Below are positions 15,061-21,365 of a stretch of 22,730 bases of DNA, piece after piece. The DNA is from Phycisphaerae bacterium (GTDB taxonomy: Bacteria; Planctomycetota; Phycisphaerae; Sedimentisphaerales; SG8-4), in contig JAUVYQ010000024.1 in NCBI GenBank assembly GCA_030603035.1, positions 1-22,730 of the forward strand, given 5' to 3'. A model generated the notes under the pieces. That model had not been told where the DNA came from. It searched no databases and saw only the letters and a program-made list of their open reading frames with translations. The stretch's first letter is position 1; each line of letters begins with the position of its first letter. The translations under genes were made by a program, and so were the position numbers.

Positions 15061-15228
15061 ATGGGAGTAGTTATCCTGGTTCTTGTGGTAATTGGGGTCT
15101 TATTTGCTATTGCCAGCGGCGTTTGGGTTGCGATTGCGCTGGTACGTGCTATTTCTGCGGACCCCGCTGAGCCTGATTCGCCGGGCCGGCCAAACAGACA
15201 GATTAACCGCCGGGAACGCAGAGAATAA
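15061..15228 (+). CDS. Tiny single-span membrane protein coupled to the symporter
   Basis: 55 codons starting three bases after the symporter stop, with GGAG eight bases before the ATG. Residues 2-28 form one hydrophobic helix (VVILVLVVIGVLFAIASG). The tail is charged and Pro/Arg-rich (DPAEPDSPGRPNRQINRRERRE). The tight spacing implies translational coupling. Small single-helix accessory subunits behind SSS and NSS transporters (for example MetS-type peptides) are known, so a symporter subunit or stabiliser is the best guess. It is not homologous in any way I can recognise. Confidence 0.72.
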   Translation: MGVVILVLVVIGVLFAIASGVWVAIALVRAISADPAEPDSPGRPNRQINRRERRE

Positions 15229-15246
15229 ATTAAAAGAGAATTGTTA

Positions 15247-15278
15247 GACACGGATTAACACAGATTACGCGGATTTTT
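15247..15278 (+). repeat. Interspersed repeat of the ACGGATT type
   Basis: GACACGGATTAACACAGATT followed by ACGCGGATTTTT. It belongs to the same family as copies at 17951, 18551, 21307 and, reversed, near 17325-17402. Noncoding. Confidence 0.6.
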
Positions 15279-15282
15279 AGAA

Positions 15283-15311
15283 TTGACACATTAAGACCTT
15301 TCTGTTATTTT
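15283..15311 (+). promoter_or_regulatory. Sigma-70-like promoter with no obvious gene downstream
   Basis: TTGACA, a 17-base spacer, and TATTTT. The spacer ends TTTCTGT, as does the spacer of the stronger promoter at 17482. It points toward the 3' end of the reverse-strand HEAT gene. The rest of the 15229-15476 gap holds no ORF or clear terminator, so an antisense or small RNA is possible but unproven. Confidence 0.4.
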
Positions 15312-15476
15312 GTGCCCTGAAAGTTAAAACACCCGTGAGATCAAACTGCTTCGTTCCTTATTTCTTCCGAAGATTCTACCTATGATGATTTGACGTTTCC
15401 ATTTAACATTTTCGGAAACACTTTCCCACCTTTAAATTCTACTATAATTCTGAAAAGCCTAAATTTCAGATACTTG

Positions 15477-16922
15477 TTATTCAGTACTAAATGAGTCCTT
15501 GTTAGTTTTCCACCAGTTAAGCCATCTCTCAATGATTTCTTGCCGCTCATGGGCTGGAAAGCTATGTAGACTTCTCCCTTCACAAAAATCCTGATTTGCT
15601 ATTTTTGAAAGAGCACTCACCGTATGTGATTGCACGTTCAAGTCGTGTGATTTAAGAGCTTCAACTATAACTGGCACGCCAGAAGGGTCGCCCAATCGGT
15701 GCAAGGCCATTGCCGCAGCTTGTCGGACCTCCACACTTTGATGCTTGAGCATGTTTCGCAACTCGGGGATATCCGATACGTCACCAAATTCAGCTAGAGT
15801 CTCCATAGTGCTACAATATGCAGCAGGACTGTGTTCTTTTACATCAAGGCATTCTAGTAAATACGGTATTGCCGCTATGTCTTTACTTTTGAACAGAGTC
15901 TTGATTGCCTTATAACGGACTTCTACATCCTTGTTGTTTACAGCAATGTTACTATACCACTCATAACTGTTCGTGGCGACGTACTCTTCACATAACTCCT
16001 CCAATTCAGCAAGAGCCTTCTTTCTTTCACTAATGTCTCGCGAATCCAGGATTCTGTCCCCGCCAACTAACAAATCCTCTCTACCTATCACTCTTCGTAA
16101 ATAAACAAATACTTCAGCAAAGGCCTTTCGGTATAAATTTGTTCTAAGGAATTCAATCAGCACAGGAACGGGACTTTTATCGCCGAGTTCTTTAAGAGCC
16201 GTAGATGCGTATCTCAGCGTTTGAGGATTGGGACTTTCCAACCCTTTCTTTAAAAGAGCGACATATTCTTCACTCCTCATTTTATTGTTTTCATATTTAC
16301 GTTTAGCTGTCATCAGTTGGTAACATACTGTGTTAGACTTTTGCTTCTTAGCTTCTATTGACCGGCTTTCACGTTTTGCAATGGCCATCTCATTTTTTAA
16401 CGCCTCTTCCAACATGCTTCCGTGGTCATGTCCCCATGTAAAGATATGCATATGTTCCTCATGAGATAACTCATCAATCCACGGCTGAAGCTTGACAAGG
16501 TTTCTCCACTTACGATATTTTAATTTCAAATGTGGCGTGTAAATCATGAAGTGCTGAGTTTCCCCGAAAATTACCCTGTACCATATATAGCCTTCTTTGT
16601 ATACGAACACCCGTTCAGGTTCTACTGCCCAAAACAAGAAGTGTTTCCTAATCCAATGACTAGGGATATAGTATTTTCCGTCATTATCAGTTTTCGTTTC
16701 GTATGACGTTGCGTACCCGCTCGATGACTCTATCAGACCCCCTCTGAGCCTCCATTCGTAGTAGACAACAGCGTCTTTGATGGGCTTGCCAGTTGCAGCA
16801 TCGATAACCTTGCCTGAGCAACTTCCAGTTCTGTAGAAGAAAAACGCTCTACCTATAGCCCAAGAAATCCCAAACAAGATCAGAACTACTACAATCAGAA
16901 CTTTAATACGGTTTTTGGTCAT
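15477..16922 (-). CDS. Membrane-anchored HEAT-repeat protein with carboxypeptidase-like domain
   Basis: 481 residues; ATG at 16922 preceded by AGGGG on the reverse strand. Residues ~7-29 are one membrane helix (IKVLIVVVLILFGISWAIG). Residues 33-90 (SGKVIDAATGKPIKDAVVYYEW...TDNDGKYYIP) match the carboxypeptidase regulatory-like beta-sandwich found in many exported proteins. The middle is charged and helical. From ~220 to ~460 there are HEAT/PBS-lyase-type helical repeats (TLRYASTALKELGDKSPVPVLIEFL; VRQAAAMALHRLGDPSGVPVIVEAL). HEAT repeats bind proteins, so an envelope scaffold is likely; no catalytic motif is evident. The gene is visibly more AT-rich than its neighbours, lies alone on the reverse strand and is flanked by repeats, consistent with separate acquisition. 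Confidence 0.82.
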   Translation of the reverse strand: MTKNRIKVLIVVVLILFGISWAIGRAFFFYRTGSCSGKVIDAATGKPIKDAVVYYEWRLRGGLIESSSGYATSYETKTDNDGKYYIPSHWIRKHFLFWAVEPERVFVYKEGYIWYRVIFGETQHFMIYTPHLKLKYRKWRNLVKLQPWIDELSHEEHMHIFTWGHDHGSMLEEALKNEMAIAKRESRSIEAKKQKSNTVCYQLMTAKRKYENNKMRSEEYVALLKKGLESPNPQTLRYASTALKELGDKSPVPVLIEFLRTNLYRKAFAEVFVYLRRVIGREDLLVGGDRILDSRDISERKKALAELEELCEEYVATNSYEWYSNIAVNNKDVEVRYKAIKTLFKSKDIAAIPYLLECLDVKEHSPAAYCSTMETLAEFGDVSDIPELRNMLKHQSVEVRQAAAMALHRLGDPSGVPVIVEALKSHDLNVQSHTVSALSKIANQDFCEGRSLHSFPAHERQEIIERWLNWWKTNKDSFSTE

Positions 16923-17451
16923 GATGTGCCCCTATAACGTTTAATTCGCAAACACTAGGCCGTACTACCCATATCTCAGGACATCCAATTCCATTTATCC
17001 GGTATTTCCCATATTAAACGCTTAGCTACTCCGCTAAGCCTTCCAATGCCCCGATATTATCAAAATCTTCGTTCACTCACAATCGCTGAAATTTTAATGA
17101 CCTTGCGGTTCGTCATCTGTCGTCCGTCATCCGTCGTCTTTTCTCCGCGTCCTCGCCTGTCCCCGCGAAAGCGGCTATCCGCGGTTAATAAAGAATCCCT
17201 CTTTTGCCGGCCTGCATATTCTTATGCGGGCCATCTCTGATGGCCCAGCGGACGCTGGCCGCAGGCTTCACAGATACTGGTATCGAGAAAGCCGCTGCCA
17301 AGTCCGCACCGGCTGGCAAAAACAAAATCCGCGTAAATTCGCGCAATCCGCGATTAATAAAACAGATAAAATCTCTGCGTTCTCAACGATCTCTGTGGTA
17401 AAACTTTTTTCGAGTATTAAGCAACGAACAATGAACTACAAACTATGAACT
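16923..17451. other. Gene-free repeat region upstream of the HEAT gene
   Basis: No credible ORF. It contains a heptamer array (17112-17139), a hairpin-repeat fragment on the reverse strand (17152-17180; CTCGCCTGTCCCCGCG at 17152-17167 is the exact reverse complement of 18618-18633), and reverse-strand copies of the ACGCGGATT and CAGAGAT repeats (17325-17402). A reverse promoter for the HEAT gene should lie at the left end but is not obvious. Confidence 0.5.
17112..17139. repeat. Heptamer tandem array
   Basis: Four units in strict 7-bp register: GTCATCT, GTCGTCC, GTCATCC, GTCGTCT. Read on the reverse strand they are GRNNRAC-like, as in the arrays at 21366 and 22027. Confidence 0.65.
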
Positions 17452-17479
17452 AAAAGTGCGCAAAAAAGCGCACTTTTTT
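17452..17479. terminator. Strong bidirectional terminator hairpin
   Basis: AAAAGTGCGC (17452-17461) pairs perfectly with GCGCACTTTT (17468-17477) around an A6 loop, with T-tracts on both sides. It isolates the promoter at 17482 from transcription arriving from the left. Confidence 0.75.
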
Positions 17480-17481
17480 AG

Positions 17482-17510
17482 TTGACTTTTGTTTGAATTT
17501 CTGTTAAAAT
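17482..17510 (+). promoter_or_regulatory. Near-consensus sigma-70 promoter
   Basis: TTGACT, a 17-base spacer, TAAAAT (five of six in each hexamer). It lies directly after the terminator hairpin. No large ORF follows for 570 bases, so the product is a small RNA, a small ORF, or a long leader of the rubrerythrin-like gene. Confidence 0.65.
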
Positions 17511-17519
17511 ACCTAACAT

Positions 17520-17740
17520 AAACTGCCCGTAGGCGCCGGATATAGCGGAGAACCGCACGTTTTCGTATCAGCAGATACACGCCAAAAATCATCATTCGTA
17601 AATAGTCTTGGAGCGAAACGGAAAACCCTTAGGGGAATTATCTATGAACTACTGGCAACCGGCGATTGTCACTCTCCGAGCGACTTACTTACCTGCCTAT
17701 AAGGCAGCAGTTATTTACGTGCCTATAAGGCACCTCTACA
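17520..17740 (+). ncRNA. Candidate structured RNA after the 17482 promoter
   Basis: Predicted helices: GGCG (17532-17535) with CGCC (17580-17583) enclosing GCGG-AGAA-CCGC (17545-17556) and GTATC-AGCA-GATAC (17565-17578), which together make a three-way junction. CTTGGAG (17607-17613) pairs with CTCCGAG (17674-17680). Two near-identical hairpins follow, CTGCCT-ATA-AGGCAG (17693-17707) and GTGCCT-ATA-AGGCAC (17719-17733). It matches no riboswitch or housekeeping RNA I know. A 17644-17811 ORF overlaps but shows no protein-like character. Confidence 0.4.
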
Positions 17741-17774
17741 TCTGTCGAGAACGCTCTACAAATCAGCTCTTTTT

Positions 17775-17912
17775 ATGCAAAACAAACCCAATTTCCGAAA
17801 AAGTCAAATGAATGTAAACTTCTATTCACAAAAGGATTATGAAAATAAACCAGCCTTCGGAGTTCAAAAAAACAAACCCAAACAAACCCAATTTCAAAGG
17901 CAAAAAAATTAG
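17775..17912 (+). repeat. Coding-like interspersed repeat (45-codon ORF)
   Basis: Open from ATG 17775 to TAG 17910. It encodes MQNKPNFRKSQMNVNFYSQK, then DYENKPAFGVQKNKPKQTQF and QRQKN. The ORF has no ribosome site. Its core AACAAACCCAATTTC occurs twice inside it (about 17781 and 17881). The peptide resembles short KPNF/KQTQF-rich hypothetical peptides I recall as scattered widely in planctomycete genomes. I read it as a dispersed repeat that happens to keep a frame, not as a proven gene. Confidence 0.4.
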
Positions 17913-17987
17913 ACGCGGAGAACGCAGAGAGCGCAGAGGAAATTCAATTATTAACCACGGATTTCACTGATTGCACAGAATCTTTTT
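17912..17987 (+). repeat. Adjacent GCGGAGAACGC and ACCACGGATT repeats
   Basis: GACGCGGAGAACGCAGAGAG with GCGCAGAGG (17912-17939) is an intact copy of the unit that is split by a hairpin insert at 18582-18643. TTAACCACGGATTTCACTGA (from 17951) is a copy of the ACGGATT family. Confidence 0.65.
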
Positions 17988-18101
17988 GATGGGAACTGTG
18001 GTTTAGGTTATTATATGGTTTGCAATTCGGCAGCGTTTGTCAGGTTCGTTGGTGGCTGTAAGCTGCGGTTATGAATGGACAATTACAAAAAGGGGCGGAA
18101 A

Positions 18102-18554
18102 ATGGCAGAATTTGATTCCGACGACGAGATTTTAGAATTGGCGATTGCCAGAGAAGAGGACGCCAATCAGTTTTATATAGTATTGGCGGCGCAGGCGAAA
18201 AATGACGAGATGCGTAAGGTCTTTGAAGATTTAGCCGAGGAAGAGCTGGAGCATAAGGCGAAGCTCGAACTTGAAGTTATCAAAACCGGCAGGGTGGTTA
18301 CGGCAACCGAAAAGCCGGAGCTTGAAACTAAAGGTGATACTGAGAGCGTTGGGCCTGAGGTGGATATGGATTACAAGGATATGCTCATTATGGCGATGCA
18401 GAAGGAAGAGGCGTCGTTTAGACTTTATGTGGATTTGGCGGGAAGAGTTATAAACGAAGATGCGCACGACACACTTTTGGCATTAGCTGAGGAAGAAGTC
18501 AAACACAAGCTGCGGTTCGAGACCGAATATGATTTGCTGCTGAAAAAGAGTTAA
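18102..18554 (+). CDS. Rubrerythrin-like ferritin-family protein
   Basis: 150 residues from ATG 18102, which follows AAGGGGCGGAAA. An in-frame ATG nine codons earlier (18075) lacks a ribosome site. It is a four-helix bundle in two halves, each with a Glu-rich helix and an ExxH motif: REEDANQFY (E18/E19) with EELEH (E48, H51), and KEEASFRLY with EEEVKH. These are ligands of the non-haem di-iron centre of rubrerythrin/ferritin-like proteins, which handle peroxide or iron. The C-terminal rubredoxin domain of true rubrerythrins is absent. The gene stands alone. A diverged copy of its last ~23 codons lies at 21235-21310. Confidence 0.85.
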   Translation: MAEFDSDDEILELAIAREEDANQFYIVLAAQAKNDEMRKVFEDLAEEELEHKAKLELEVIKTGRVVTATEKPELETKGDTESVGPEVDMDYKDMLIMAMQKEEASFRLYVDLAGRVINEDAHDTLLALAEEEVKHKLRFETEYDLLLKKS

Positions 18555-18643
18555 CCACGGATTTCAGAATTTTTGTTAACCGCGGAGAACGCTCCCCGCT
18601 CCGACTAAAGACGGAACCGCGGGGACAGGCGAGAGCGCAGAGG
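18551..18643 (+). repeat. Repeat cluster with a nested hairpin insertion
   Basis: TTAACCACGGATTTCAGAAT starts within the stop codon of the rubrerythrin-like gene. GCGGAGAACGC (18582-18592) and GAGAGCGCAGAGG (18631-18643) are the halves of a unit contiguous at 17915-17939. Between them sit 38 bases (18593-18630) folding as CCCCGCTCCG / CGGA-acc-GCGGGG. Confidence 0.65.
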
Positions 18644-18758
18644 GTTTTTTTGACAAGATGACAGGATTTACAGAGATTTTGTTGCTCAAAAAAGTGTAAA
18701 ACTGTTGTGCTTATGTCCGGAAAGACGTAAAATTAGCAAGTCGGGAATGGCAAACCAA

Positions 18759-18803
18759 GAGCCACGAATTAAGTTGACGTATTAGAAAATTTCGGGTAGT
18801 GTG
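18759..18803 (+). promoter_or_regulatory. Promoter-like direct repeat, copy 1
   Basis: Aligns to 19694-19738 at 39 of 45 positions (offset 935), including 22 exact bases at the right end. It contains TTGACG (18774-18779), a 17-base spacer and TAGTGT (18797-18802). It lies 86 bases before the lipoprotein methyltransferase start. Confidence 0.55.
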
Positions 18804-18888
18804 GTTTGAAAGTGGAAGGTAACAGTGGAAAAGAAGCTGTCTCCGCTTTTCTCTGTTAGCCACAAATATTAAAAATCCTGGAGGAAGT

Positions 18889-19647
18889 ATGAAAATTAAA
18901 AAAGTAGTTGGTTTAATACTTGCCTGTTCTGTATTTTTTGTTGGTTGTCTCGAGCGTGAGCCCGAGCCTGCTCCAGAGCGTGAGTCCGAGTCTGCTCCAG
19001 TCAGTCTGCAAGATGACGAGAATAGCAGTTACCCGGCTCTTGAGGCCCCTTTCTTCGATGTGAACAGCCTCCTGCAGGTAAGCCAGGAAGTCAGGGAAAC
19101 CAACGAACCAGACGTTATCTATGTCCCTACGCCACAAGACGTGGTGGACGAGATGCTGGAGTTAGTGAAAGTCCGGAAGGACGATTTGGTCTACGACTTA
19201 GGCTGCGGGGACGGCCGAATCGTAGTAACAGCAGCCAAAAGGTACGGCTGCAGGGCCGTAGGTTATGACATAGACCCAAATCGTGTGAAAGAGTCGCTGG
19301 AAAATGTGGCCAAGAACAACGTCGGACACCTGGTTAGAATTGAGCAGAAGGACATCTTCACCCTCGACCTCAGCGAGGCAAATGTAATTACCCTGTACTT
19401 GCTTCCAAGTCTGAATGTGAAGCTCATCCCACAGTTGGAGAAGCTCAAGCCCGGCTCGCGCATTGTCTCGCACGACTTCCGAATGAGAGGAGTAAAGCCG
19501 GACAAGGTTGTCAAGCTCACCTCCAGTGAGGACAAAGCCCGACACAAGATATATCTGTGGACCTCGCCCCTCAGGAAGAGATTGAAAAAGAAGCAGGCTC
19601 GCACCGACACAGGTTCACGAGAGGAAATTCAGGCCACGAGTCAATAA
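18889..19647 (+). CDS. Lipoprotein-signal SAM-dependent methyltransferase
   Basis: 252 residues with GGAGGAAGT before the ATG. The leader MKIKKVVGLILACSVFFVGC has a lipobox ending at Cys20. An acidic linker follows, made of a duplicated eight-residue unit (EREPEPAP/ERESESAP, a 24-bp DNA repeat). The catalytic part starts near 75 with YVPTPQDVVDEMLEL and has motif I VYDLGCGDG (101-109), the acidic GYDIDP at the end of strand 2, and QKDIFTLDL, a Rossmann methyltransferase fold. The C-terminus is very basic. Similar putative methyltransferases with YVPTP are widespread and unassigned. Export of a SAM enzyme is odd, as no SAM is expected outside the cytoplasm; the leader may instead act as an inner-membrane anchor. 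The stop codon lies at the start of a heptamer array. Confidence 0.85.
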   Translation: MKIKKVVGLILACSVFFVGCLEREPEPAPERESESAPVSLQDDENSSYPALEAPFFDVNSLLQVSQEVRETNEPDVIYVPTPQDVVDEMLELVKVRKDDLVYDLGCGDGRIVVTAAKRYGCRAVGYDIDPNRVKESLENVAKNNVGHLVRIEQKDIFTLDLSEANVITLYLLPSLNVKLIPQLEKLKPGSRIVSHDFRMRGVKPDKVVKLTSSEDKARHKIYLWTSPLRKRLKKKQARTDTGSREEIQATSQ

Positions 19648-19705
19648 CCAATCTCTAATCACTAATCCACTAATTCTCTAATTCACGAGCGACGAGCCAC
19701 GAATT
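19638..19705. repeat. Degenerate heptamer/octamer array after the methyltransferase
   Basis: Starting in the last codons of the gene, units such as GAGTCAA, TAACCAA, TCTCTAA, TCACTAA and later AATTCAC, GAGCGAC, GAGCCAC follow in mostly 7-bp register. The array supplies the TAA stop and runs into promoter-like repeat copy 2. Confidence 0.55.
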
Positions 19706-19738
19706 TGTTTCACGCTTTAGAAAATTTCGGGTAGTGTG
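19694..19738 (+). promoter_or_regulatory. Promoter-like direct repeat, copy 2
   Basis: Second copy of the 18759-18803 element. The -35-like hexamer is TTCACG (19709-19714), the spacer 17 bases and the -10-like hexamer TAGTGT (19732-19737). It lies 72 bases before the DUF302 gene. Confidence 0.55.
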
Positions 19739-19760
19739 TGGCCGGAAAACAAAAACAGCG

Positions 19761-19777
19761 GTGGGCTAAAAGCCCAC
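19761..19777. repeat. GTGGGCT hairpin in the DUF302 leader
   Basis: GTGGGCT-AAA-AGCCCAC, a perfect 7-bp stem between promoter-like copy 2 and the ribosome site. Palindromes of this type are common dispersed repeats in many bacteria; a leader role is possible. Confidence 0.5.
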
Positions 19778-19809
19778 TCTACCAACTGTTTTTCCATGGA
19801 GGTTAAAAG

Positions 19810-20199
19810 ATGATTAATTACGGATTTACAAAGGAAGTAAATAGTTCTTTCCAAAAGGTGATAGAAACAGTTTTCGAAGAATTAAAAAAAGAAGGGTTTG
19901 GGATTCTGACGAAGATTGACGTTAAAGAAAAGTTCAAGGAGAAATTGGGTGTTGATTTTAAGAAGTATGTGATTTTGGGCGCTTGCAGTCCGTCCAGTGC
20001 TCATGAAGCTATTATTGCTGAAGAGAATGTCGGGTTAATGCTTCCCTGCAATGTCATCGTTTACGAGAAGGAAAATAAAACTGTAGTTTCAATAATCAAG
20101 CCAACGGCAGCAATGCAGATGATTGGTAACGAGCAGTTGAGGCAAATCGCAGAAAAAATAGAGGCAAAATTAAAAAGCGTTTTTGACTCTATAGTATAG
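19810..20199 (+). CDS. DUF302 domain protein
   Basis: 129 residues with GGAGG nine bases before the ATG. It covers a full DUF302 domain: FTKEVNSSFQKVIETVFEELKKEGFGILTKIDVKEKFKEKLG, then the YVILGACSPSSAHEAI strand-loop and GLMLPCNVIVYEK, the family's conserved GACxPxxA and LPCNVxVY motifs with two cysteines. There is no signal peptide. The function of DUF302 is unknown; it often occurs near sulfur, redox or stress genes. Here it stands alone behind a promoter-like repeat shared with the methyltransferase gene, suggesting joint control. Confidence 0.9.
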   Translation: MINYGFTKEVNSSFQKVIETVFEELKKEGFGILTKIDVKEKFKEKLGVDFKKYVILGACSPSSAHEAIIAEENVGLMLPCNVIVYEKENKTVVSIIKPTAAMQMIGNEQLRQIAEKIEAKLKSVFDSIV

Positions 20200-20847
20200 T
20201 GAGAAGCAAAACAAGGACGAAATCATTTTGCCCCTCGTTACAACTTTAATGTAGCTGGTCGCAGTGGTTTTACCTTGACGGGATTTTGGCCATATTGCAT
20301 GATGCGTGTTGGGGACTGTGGGGCTGTTGAAAAAGTCGATTTTGTCTGCAGAAAATTGGGGGGACTTGCGATTGATTCCGTCAAACGGCGCCGGATTTGC
20401 ACTCCGTTACAATATTGATGATTTGGGCCGTTGGCCTTGACGGATTCTTCGGCGATGCTCGCAATGATGCTTTTATAGGGGGTAGGGGTTTTTTACTGCA
20501 AAAATCAAAAATTAAAATGCAAAATTGTGGAGGCCTTTCTGGCGGAGTTTCGACTAATGTAAAAATCAAAGGGGGAAAATAGGGGGTAGGGCAGGTTTCG
20601 TATCTCGTGAAGCCTTTCGACTCAGCTCAGGGTAAACTGTGAAGGGTATCTGTCTGTTAAGAAACTTAGTAAAGCAACATATGAAAACAGCCGAAATACA
20701 ACAAGGATAGACTTATCCGCACTATCCAGAAATCAGAGAGTACTCTTTCGGCAGCGGTGCAGGTTTTCAGTTTCCGCCGTTTACCAGTGGCGGACTGAGT
20801 AAGTACGGCTCGAATCTGGAAAATGGATTTTTAATAAGGAGACCCGA
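20200..20847. other. Gene-free region between DUF302 and CBS genes
   Basis: No convincing ORF. It holds a possible three-way junction (CCGTCAA 20378-20384 with TTGACGG 20437-20443; ACGG 20385-20388 with CCGT 20404-20407), a direct repeat ATAGGGGGTAGGG at 20475 and 20579, and AAAATCAAAAATTAAAATGC-type filler. GGGGCTGTTGAAAAAGTC (about 20321) resembles ends of some insertion sequences, but no transposase is nearby. Confidence 0.45.
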
Positions 20848-21246
20848 ATGCTTAAAGCAAAAGACATTATGACGGAAAATATAATCAGTGTAAGAGAAGA
20901 CACCCCGATATATGAGGCCGTGGAGATTATAGTGAAACACGGCATCTCAGGTATGCCCGTGGTCACAGACGATATGGCCCTGGTGGGGATTGTTTCAGAA
21001 AAAGATTTGATAAAATTGTTCTATGCTAAGGAGGGTGAAAATCCAAGAGTTTGTGATTTTATGACGCAACCTGCAGTTCACTTTGATGAGGATGAAAGTT
21101 TGCTGGATGTTTGCGACTTTTTGATGAAGAACATTTTTAGAAGAGTCCCGATCACATCAAAAGATAAACTGGCCGGCATTATCAGCATAAAAGACGTCCT
21201 TGGATATATTCTCGAACTAAGCAGGGAAGATGCCGGCATTGTCTGA
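20848..21246 (+). CDS. Twin CBS-domain protein
   Basis: 132 residues with AAGGAGA seven bases upstream. Two CBS motifs make one Bateman module: residues ~1-60 (AKDIMTENIISVREDTPIYEAVEIIVKHGISGMPVVTDD...LVGIVSEKDLI) and ~67-125 (VCDFMTQPAVHFDEDESLLDVCDFLMKNIFRRVPITSKDKLAGIISIKDVL). Such stand-alone modules bind adenine nucleotides and regulate partner proteins. The last codons GCC GGC ATT GTC TGA fall in a block matching the rubrerythrin 3' end out of frame, so the stop codon comes from that fragment and the native C-terminus may have been longer or different. Confidence 0.88.
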   Translation: MLKAKDIMTENIISVREDTPIYEAVEIIVKHGISGMPVVTDDMALVGIVSEKDLIKLFYAKEGENPRVCDFMTQPAVHFDEDESLLDVCDFLMKNIFRRVPITSKDKLAGIISIKDVLGYILELSREDAGIV

Positions 21247-21310
21247 GGAAGAAGTCAAGCACAAGCTGCGGTTCGAGATTGAATACGGTGATCTTATGAA
21301 GGCAGATTAA
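21235..21310 (+). pseudogene. Duplicated 3' fragment of a rubrerythrin-like gene
   Basis: In the frame ending at TAA 21308 the DNA reads LSEEEVKHKLRFEIEYGDLM then KAD. The intact gene ends LAEEEVKHKLRFETEYDLLL then KKS. DNA similarity starts at GGCATT (21235; 18479 in the gene) and runs through the stop into the same TTAACCACGGATTTC repeat. Several substitutions show it is not very recent. It overlaps the last 12 bases of the CBS gene in another frame. Confidence 0.8.
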
Positions 21311-21341
21311 CCACGGATTTCACTGATTTCGCAGATTTTTT
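21307..21341 (+). repeat. ACGGATT-family repeat
   Basis: TTAACCACGGATTTCACTGA then TTTCGCAGATTTTTT, nearly the same as the copy at 17951-17987. As at 18551, it starts in the stop codon of a rubrerythrin tail. Confidence 0.65.
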
Positions 21342-21365
21342 CGCACATCGTGAACAGTCAGAATA

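Noticed and set aside
17608..17811. 67-codon ORF starting at TTG
   Set aside because: It runs through the predicted hairpins, has no ribosome site, and its residues follow the hairpin repeats rather than a protein pattern.
20321..20340. GGGGCTGTTGAAAAAGTC as an insertion-sequence end
   Set aside because: No matching inverted end, target duplication or transposase is visible in the window.
20681..20850. Frame with TYPHYPEIREYSFGSGAG before the CBS gene as a pseudogene
   Set aside because: It looks protein-like but is interrupted by a stop after nine codons and matches no family I know. Too short to support.
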